DNA of 64,000 nt from Sambucus nigra (Eukaryota > Streptophyta > Magnoliopsida > Dipsacales > Adoxaceae), in NCBI GenBank assembly GCA_949130495.1, contig OX422217.1, positions 576,830,606 to 576,894,605 of the forward strand, in the 5' to 3' direction. Positions 56,813-64,000 of the stretch are shown here, in pieces. The position numbers and the translations under genes are program-made. Each line of letters opens with the position of its first letter. The stretch's first letter is position 1. Below the pieces are notes generated by a model. The model was not told the origin of the DNA and did no database searches. It saw only the letters and a list, made by a program, of their open reading frames with translations.

Positions 56813-57042
56813 AATCCTGCATCCCCAGGTTAGCACCCACTAATGCACCTAACAATATAATCCTACATCCCCGGGTTAACACCCATTAATGCACCTAACA
56901 ATAGAATCTTACATTCTCGGATTAACACCCATTAAGGCACTTAACAATAGAATCCTGCATCCTCGGATTAACATCCATTAATGCACTTAACAATAGAATC
57001 CTGCATCCCCGGGTTAACACCCAGTAATGCACTTAACAGTAA
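56813..57042 (+). repeat. 46-bp tandem repeat, five units, in LTR-D
   Basis: Unit starts at 56813, 56859, 56905, 56951 and 56997, each of the form AATCCTGCATCCCCGGGTTA then ACACCCATTAATGCAC-TAACAATAG. The partner LTR has one unit (63296-63340). Confidence 0.93.
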
Positions 57043-57422
57043 TCGCACTTGTACCCCCGGGTTATCACCCATTAGTAATCTCAGCAATAATATCACATAA
57101 TAGGCATACGCACAGCCTATTATAATATATACGTATTTATCCAACCTACATATATATTCCTTATACGTATTTTAATCTCAACACTACGTATAGTATAAAT
57201 ATTTAGATTATTATCTCTCTCGTAATTTCCAAGGTACATTCTCTCTATACCGAAATGATTAAATTATTAATTCTCACATACCTTCCTGAATTTCTGTATT
57301 ATTTAAGTTTACTATTGGGCAGATTCTCTCACTCCAATAAATCGGTAAACTCAAAACTGGACTCTAAGAAAAATTCCCAGGTTCTCCAAGGTTCTACAAC
57401 GGCACTGGAAATCTGCAGAAAT

Positions 57423-57570
57423 GGAACCGAATCCCCCAAAAATGGAACCGGTTCTGTTATGTCAGATCTCTTCTGCAACAGTTACGTTTTCACCAAACGG
57501 AACCGAATCCCCCAAAAATGGAACCGATTTCGTTACGTCAGACATGTCTGCAACAGTTACGCTTTCACCA
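57423..57570 (+). repeat. Two-unit duplication of about 76 bp in LTR-D
   Basis: GGAACCGAATCCCCCAAAAA at 57423 recurs at 57499, each followed by AATGGAACCG and then CTGCAACAGTTACG. LTR-E shows the related arrangement at about 63728-63890 with an extra short copy of the GGAACCGAATCCCCC half. Confidence 0.85.
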
Positions 57571-58692
57571 TTTTTTAACCTAAAAACCTCTAAGATTCAT
57601 CACCCAACACCTCATCATCAATACCCATCAACACATAACAGATTATAAATCATTCCTAACATTCTCGGATCCTTAATTCGTCATTAATCATCATAAATAT
57701 ATAAAACTCCCAAATTAATTCACATGAACCCTAGTTTCCAAAATTTCAATTAAAGAACGTAATCAACCGAGATTAATTCATATATATATGATTCAGTTTC
57801 ATATTTTATCCTCTACATGCATGAAGGAATATCAACAACTAATTAGCCCAGTCTCTATTCATCATTTAAACTTCAATTTTCACCCAATTAATATGTAAAT
57901 CAATGATTAATTTTTACCCACTCTAACATGAGTATGATTATTGCTAAAGAAAGCAAGTAATAAACACTTGCCTTAAATCGAAGGTTTGGATCATTTGGTG
58001 ATGTTGGTATAGGTGTGTTCCTCATCTTTCGATCTATACGATGGCGATCACGGTGGTGGAAGATGCTGCCTAAAAGCTTTGGCTCCTTGGGATTTGCTCT
58101 CCCTCACTCTCTGTGACACTCTCTTGAGTTATGTGAATGTGAACCCTAATTTCTCCCACATAAATGATATAATAAAACTCTAATTTTCTTCCATTTAATC
58201 TCCCCAAAAATTCAAATTACAAAACTACCCCTATGGGGTGCCGGTTTGACCTAAAATCTCTCGAACTTCAAATAGAATACCCGGGTAGTGTTTTCTGACT
58301 ATCTCAACCCTCCCAGATTCAACGGCACACTCAAAATGACCATACGAGTTAATAAAAATAATTTCTCTTTTTATCCCAATCAATTAGTCTCGACACGACT
58401 CACATGCGCGTCAGACTTATATTACCAAACTGTCGTGTATTTCACTCTAGGCAATTTATCAAATTTCATAATTCCATATTACATATCATACAATAATATT
58501 CAATAATTCTCAACAATAAGTATTAACCCTTGTCACTCTAGTTAATAATTATTTCAATCCGGATTAATAAAAAATATTTTTTTATATTTTTAATTTAATT
58601 AATCCAACAACAATAATTAATCACATAATTATTGCTACCAAAAATAATTAATCACATAATTATTTAAATCATTAAAAACACGGGGTATTACA

Positions 58693-58707
58693 TACTTCCC
58701 CCCTTAC
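58693..58707 (-). other. Polypurine tract (Ty3 element, right side of window)
   Basis: Minus-strand GTAAGGGGGGAAGTA abutting the LTR. Confidence 0.82.
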
Positions 58708-61700
58708 AACGGAATTTTGTCCCGAAATTCAGAAAAAGTATATGAGGTACAGACAATGCTGTAAAAATATTACGCATCTATCCTTACGCTCCCAAGTAAG
58801 CTACTCCATACCACTCATATAGTACGCTATCGAGTACCCTTAATAATGAACACTTCGCATGTGTTTGTTTTAAACTCCAGGTTACCCTGTCATAGTGGTT
58901 CTTGCCCAAGCCTTTCCGCTTTAGTTTCACTACTTAAACTTTATTTTAGATATTCACTATCTATCCTTCTACTATTTGCACCTTAGTAGATTTATCCTTT
59001 TTTCATATACATACGACTCTTTCTCGTGCCGTGCATACAAGTAAATTCGCTGTGCAATTTATATTTCACACACAATATATACGATAATATCGATTCTTCC
59101 CCGACATTTGGAATCATAACCGGTCCCCCACCTTTAACTATTAAGTAGGACAATAACAAAGTTTACCGTGCCATACTTCTACTGGCACTCTTCTCGAACG
59201 TGAACTTATAGGAGTTATTTGAACACAAACTCCACTAGTGGAAGGTACTGCTCTCGTCATCCCCTAAGATCTTAGGGTCCACATAAAATTTTCTCTCCCG
59301 CAATTGATTAGACCGCTTGCCCTTCCCATACCTTCGTGGGTATTCGGCCATACTCAATCGCATTTTAGTACCTATAATGTCACCATCTCAGCTACATGAG
59401 AAGATCCTTGGGGATACTCTCCCATTCTCTAGTGGAAGAAGCCCCTACTGGTTTTGAATTGTCCACCCTTTTTCACTGCCTGACCTAATTACCCAGGGCG
59501 CCCATACACCCTATGCCTCACGCATCATAATACGAATGACATGTAATTTTCCTACTTCAATTCTTTCACACTGGGTATGCTGATGTAGTAGGGGTAAACT
59601 CAACAACCCCACTAGTCATAACTTATTCAATCCTTCAATGGCATCATTGCTCTATTCCGAATGATATTTTGTCTAGGCGACTCTATTTGCCTTAAGTTAT
59701 AAAAGAATTTTCAACTCTCAATTTTATTCTTTTATAGGTAAAATAAACAACGTACAAAACTTATGATTATTAACCAAACTTCTCTCCACTCCCGACGTTA
59801 GCTAGTTTCATGCGTGGGATGTCTCGTAAAGAGAAATCCAAACAAGGAACCCCCCCCCCCCCCCCGATACACTACAATTTAACCAAGTCGGTTGTTGAGG
59901 TCTGTAAGGCCTTCAGTCCATACTATGTACTTTCCCACAAAATACATATTTTGACATAAAGTCTACTCGTCCACTCCCATGACCCAAAAATGTAACATGA
60001 AGTATGGCGCTCTTAGTATTCCAAGTACTTGGCGCTATAAATATATAACGAGCTATATCTCTCTGCTCGAAGAAGAACACAATGCATCCTGAGTCTCCAT
60101 AGTAAAATAAATTCCAACGCACCAGAATCACGTATAACTAGACAACATACTCGCTGAGGTCTATAATACCATGAAAATTTTCATATATTCATATATATGG
60201 GCCCAACCCTATTTCAGGTGGCACCACACAAAATAAAGATTTCTCCTCCCGGAGTATCCTTATGACAGTCATATCACTCAATTTATTATCATTTAACCAT
60301 ACAGTAATTAATCACTACACATTACCATAATAAACTCCACTAAATCTGACTCAATGCAATAGTAAATTATAACAGGAAAACACATTCTTAGGACCCACCC
60401 GGTTCACTCACGGGCGACATCAAAAGCTCTGTTAATAATGAGAAATACGTTTATAACAAGACTGTTATAACTAACGTTCCCACTCAACTCGGCCCGCACG
60501 CGAGTTTTAGGATTTCCAATTTACATTTAAGTTGTGACACACCCAGGTCACTAGAATTTTATCTTTTATTCATAAGGAAAAAGCAAAACCTCACCAGTCT
60601 CGCCAAAGCATGGGGTCTCAGTACATGAATGACAACACAACTCACGACCATCTGCAATCGTTATACCTCTTAGGATTTCATCCTATAGTTGTCCCCTCTC
60701 ATCATGGACAATTTATCCCATCTTGTGGATTTCACTTCCATTATTAAAATGTTGGCCCAAAATCTCTAGGCCTCAATTATGACTTTACTGAACTCATGTT
60801 TACATCCCAGGCCCCGTCGAACCTAACATACTATATGCTACTCTTAACGAGGAATCTATTAGTCCAGCCTGAACCCATCACTCTCAGGTTGTAAATTTCC
60901 TGGGCCTAATTCTCTTGACCAAAAATTCTTTCGCTGGACGTCTCACTCCTCCAGTTGTTATGCCTAACTGGAATGGTTTACCATTTCTAATCTTTTCGGT
61001 CCCACTTCTCAATTATGGACACATTCCACCCTTGTAGTTTTACTTTCTTCACATAGGCAAACTTCACGATACATTTCCCCTTCACTGGTCCCACTAACCA
61101 TTTTGGAATGTCCTTCCCTCAGACGCAGTCTTAACTCATAATTGTTTTTCCGTTGTCCCTTTGGCTACGTTGTCCATTCGAAACTATGGTTGGCCTCTAC
61201 AGCCCTGATTGACTTCATTTTCCTCTTGAAGTTAATCACTAAAAATCACCTAACCGAGTTCCCTACTGGGTATACTCTCATGTGGGGTTTCACTAACACC
61301 ATTAAATTTAGTTTATGCTCTTCATCAGATTCGTTAACCCTCTTTGCTCCCTTCTCTTAGAAGCGTTAACATTATCATACTAATGCATGACCTTGATGAT
61401 CTCAACACTATTCATCCTAGCCATATTTCCCATTCATACTAGTATTCTGCTCACGGGTCCTTTATCAACTATAAACCCTTTGGATAATTTATACCCCTAT
61501 GCCAGGTACGAAGTTCGATATGCAATTCAATCTTTCTCTCACGATCGGTTTCTATTTTACCCATTGTGCTAAACATTAAACTTTCACTCGCATTTTGTTA
61601 CCACATCGAATGGAAGACCTCACGGTCAAATTGTACCCAAATTTCTCTCTAAATTTCAAACACACTTCTTCATATGTGGTGATTGCATCAAATCACTACA

Positions 61701-62277
61701 TGATGTTCCTAAGAGCTATAGATTTTAACTCCAAATTTAATTGTGAGTGTCATCACACCCCACTCTACACAATTGCCTTCGTATTTTCTACCTCCGTTGG
61801 TTTGTTACACTTTCTCTTTTTCTTCTTCGCATTTTCATCGATGAGTTTTTAAAAAGAGTTCCTCTGATTTCCCTCTTATCGATTTTGATAGGTGGTCCTG
61901 AAATCATTCCACCGTTATCTACGACTGTGCCCTGGGAACCCACTGTTCCTGAGTGATTATTTCTATTATCACTTGCTTAAGTAACCCTCATGGTGATTTT
62001 TGTCACGATCACTCTTTCCCTATTACTCTATGTCTTCTGTCGAGCTTATTCTTCTCCTGCAGTCTTTCTTACAGCCCTCACTGGTCTTCTTAGAATGTTC
62101 GGTGCTCGAATCACACAGAATTTCGTATAATGAGTCACATCCATTATAATTCGTAGTAGGACAACGTAATTAGCATATGTAAGGGAACACAACAATCCTA
62201 TAATAAGGCTCTACATCAAAGAATGATGCGTTGAAACGTAATAAGCTGCACAGATTCTAAGGACACTAAAACCTGAT
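58708..62277 (-). pseudogene. Decayed internal region of the Ty3 element, integrase traces only
   Basis: No open frame of value remains. On the minus strand, traces of integrase can be read: a KPVGASSTREWESIPKDLL-like segment near 59460-59390, at the place where such integrases have the HQRPxGLLQPLxIPxWKWE block, and YLPLVEFVFK near 59251-59215, the relic of LPLVEFAYNNSY that is still legible in the other chromovirus relic (38055-38090). Gag, protease and polymerase are not recognisable to me. A run of 16 C lies at 59850-59865. The reading is by eye and any finer domain map would need a profile search. Confidence 0.6.
59850..59865 (+). repeat. Homopolymer of 16 C
   Basis: Uninterrupted C run; length is likely to be unreliable in sequencing. 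Confidence 0.9.
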
Positions 62278-62289
62278 TCTCTGATACCA
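62278..62289 (-). other. Primer-binding site, tRNA-Met type (Ty3 element)
   Basis: Minus-strand TGGTATCAGAGA, two bases inside the 5' LTR. Confidence 0.82.
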
Positions 62290-62291
62290 CC

Positions 62292-63222
62292 TGTGACACC
62301 CCGCTCAATTAAATATAGGGCGATCAGTCCTCTACCAATTCAAAACAGAATATTCAGTTGGTTCATTCTTAGCATCACCGTCGAAAAAAAATTTAACGTA
62401 GTAATCATCTAATATCAAATTAAGCTAGGTACCAAACATTTCCAATTTAGTAAAGCCAAGTAAATAAATTTTCATTCAATCTTAAAATATAAACCATTCA
62501 CCACACATAGGAATGTAATAAATACTGAACATGAATCAAGTACTGAAATAAATAAGACTGGATAAAACCTCCCAGATCAAAACTCTAAACCGTAAAATAA
62601 ACTGAATACAATATCAATGATGAAGAACTAGAAGTGGGCTACATATGCCCTAAACAAGAAGTCTAGATGAAGCTGAATGGAAAAGAGAGATGCGTCTACT
62701 ACAAGGACCTATAGCTCCCATAATAGCTGCAGCAACGTCGGACACTCCAATCTCTAATTCTGGTACCCCTGTGGATGAGCACCTGGTATATATATATATA
62801 TATATATATATAGCAAAAAAGAGAAGAGATATAAGAAACGGGCCAGAACCCGAGGTTTAAAAATGATTTAGCAAGTATTTAAAACTGATTCATAAAACAA
62901 GTCTTATACACATGTTAGTTATCGAACTCTCACATGTGTTTCTCACCTCTCATCTATTGTGCACGCCAAACGTATATCTAATATCCCCCTAGTTATACCA
63001 CCCTGTCTAACTAGTCAGAAACCATATTAATACTAACTATGCTCACTAGTAGTATTCCCGTATCGCCCATACAATACACTATTCAAGTAGATGATCTCAC
63101 ATACTGAATTTCATTATTCATCATTCGAATGGTTAATCTTTTACCCACTAAGATTATTTTTATTTCTCATTTCCACATTATCTACTAGTTTCACAAAGTA
63201 GAAAGTTGCCCAAGTACACTCA

Positions 63223-63257
<35 letters not shown>

Positions 63258-64000
63258 TCATATATATATTCTCATTATCCCTTTATATATACACTAATCA
63301 TGCATCCCCGGGTTAACACCCATTAATGCACTTAACAATAATCGCCCGTGTACCCCCAGGTTATCACCCATTAGTACTCTCAGCAATAATATCACATAAT
63401 AGGCATACACACAGCCTATTATAATATATACGTATTTATCCAACCTACATATATATTCCTTATATGTATTTTAATCTCAACACTACGTATAGTATATATA
63501 TTTAGATTATTATCTCTCTCGTAATCTCCAAGGTACATATTCTCTCTATACCGAAATGATTACAGTATTAATTCTCACATACCTTCCTGAATTTATGTAT
63601 TATTTAAGTTTACTATTGGGCAGATTCTCTCACTCCAATAAATCGGTAAACTCAAAACTGGACTCTAAGAAAAATTCCCAGGTTCTCCAAGGTTCTGCAG
63701 CGGCACTGGAAATCTGCAGAAATGAAACCGAATCCCCCAGAAATGGAACCGAATCCCCCAGAAATGGAACCAGTTCCGTTCTGTCGGATCTCTTCTGCAA
63801 CAGTTACGTTTTCACCAAATGAAATCGAATTCCCCAGAAATGGAACCGGTTCCGTTACGTCAAACATGTCTGCAACAGCTACGTTTTCACCATTTTTGAA
63901 CCTAAAAACCCTTAAGATTCTTCACCCAACACCTGATCATCAATACCCATCAACACATAATAGATTATAAGTCAGTCCTAACATTCTCGGATCCTTAATT
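62292..64000 (-). repeat. 5' LTR (LTR-E), cut by window edge
   Basis: Matches 55678-57680 closely, with TA tracts at 62790-62812 and 63226-63255 and only one unit of the 46-bp repeat. The remaining 1.0-1.1 kb lies beyond 64000. Confidence 0.92.

Larger units (their letters stand above)
55678..58692 (-). repeat. 3' LTR (LTR-D), 3015 bp
   Basis: Holds TA tracts (56177-56197, 56756-56780), a five-unit 46-bp tandem repeat (56813-57042) and a two-unit duplication of about 76 bp (57423-57570) with GGAACCGAATCCCCC. Open frames at 56020, 57255, 57421 and 58288 recur in the partner LTR or are featureless, so they are not called. Confidence 0.9.
55678..64000 (-). mobile_element. Ty3 element (probable chromovirus) with 3.0-kb LTRs, truncated by the window edge
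   Basis: Two LTRs starting TGTGACACCCCGCTC flank a 3.6-kb internal region. The left LTR is complete (55678-58692) and ends CGGGGTATTACA, so the ends form the inverted pair TGTGACACCCCG / CGGGGTATTACA usual in Tekay/Del-type elements. The right LTR (62292 on) runs past 64000. A tRNA-Met-type primer site lies next to the right LTR and a polypurine tract next to the left, so the element reads on the minus strand. Coding sequence has almost vanished; only integrase traces are legible. The outer flank, and so a target duplication, is not in the window. Confidence 0.87.

Noticed and set aside
56813..57042. CRISPR-like array (46-bp regular period)
   Set aside because: Direct head-to-tail tandem repeat without distinct spacers, inside a plant LTR.
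57255..63970. Open frames at 57255-57648 and 63556-63970 as small genes
   Set aside because: They are the same sequence in the two LTRs of one element and differ by frame-changing indels; no protein family is recognised.

Overview
This is a flowering-plant nuclear window (AT-rich, retrotransposon-dense, plant-type LTR families and plant gene relics). I see no intact host gene. Almost everything is transposable-element sequence, stacked by nested insertion, plus decayed gene copies. All coding relics carry stops or frameshifts. The species cannot be named from the sequence; large-genome eudicot is only a guess.

Layout, left to right. 1-7064: low-coding sequence with a pseudogene of Mediator subunit MED22 (3852-4324), a CT microsatellite, and a 5'-truncated retrocopy of ribosomal protein L8/uL2 (6586-7059). 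7065-33319: an Athila-type Ty3 retrotransposon on the minus strand with an env-position ORF, TG...CA ends, a CAGCT target duplication, a tRNA-Asp primer site and a polypurine tract. It landed in the end of the L8 retrocopy. Two insertions lie inside it: a plus-strand SIRE-like Ty1/copia element with unusually long 3.4-kb LTRs (16649-29523, duplication CTCTC), which splits the Athila gag, and a 1.1-kb solo LTR (31311-32413, duplication ATAAG) in the Athila 5' LTR.

33325-37560: spacer with a decayed Mutator-like (MULE) transposase (35616-36163), microsatellites and two of three copies of a hairpin-bearing tail motif. 37560-40282: minus-strand pol relic of a Ty3 chromovirus. This is cut by an older minus-strand SIRE-like element (40283-54385: LTR, env-position ORF, truncated pol). 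Its env-position ORF is in turn split by a younger relative that keeps gag but has lost pol (42405-49351, duplication CAACA). 54386-55677: a probable copia LTR fragment, a CACTA (TNP2-type) transposase fragment and a decayed tandem repeat. 55678-64000: a minus-strand Ty3 element with 3.0-kb LTRs of TGTGACACCCCG type; its internal region is almost unreadable and its outer LTR runs off the window.

Two themes stand out. First, decay is dominated by C-to-T type nonsense changes at Gln, Arg and Trp codons, as expected of heavily methylated DNA; the MED22 copy is an extreme case. Second, against that decay, three unrelated LTR families carry clustered CpG-rich palindromes in the upstream (U3) part of the LTR: CGACGTCG in the long-LTR copia, TCGTTCGAACGA in the SIRE pair, and CCGGACCGGTCCGG/GGATCGGTCCG in Athila. 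These arrays, and an LTR that appears to have swallowed its own primer-binding site, are the best candidates for undescribed biology here. Difference counts between LTRs are by eye.
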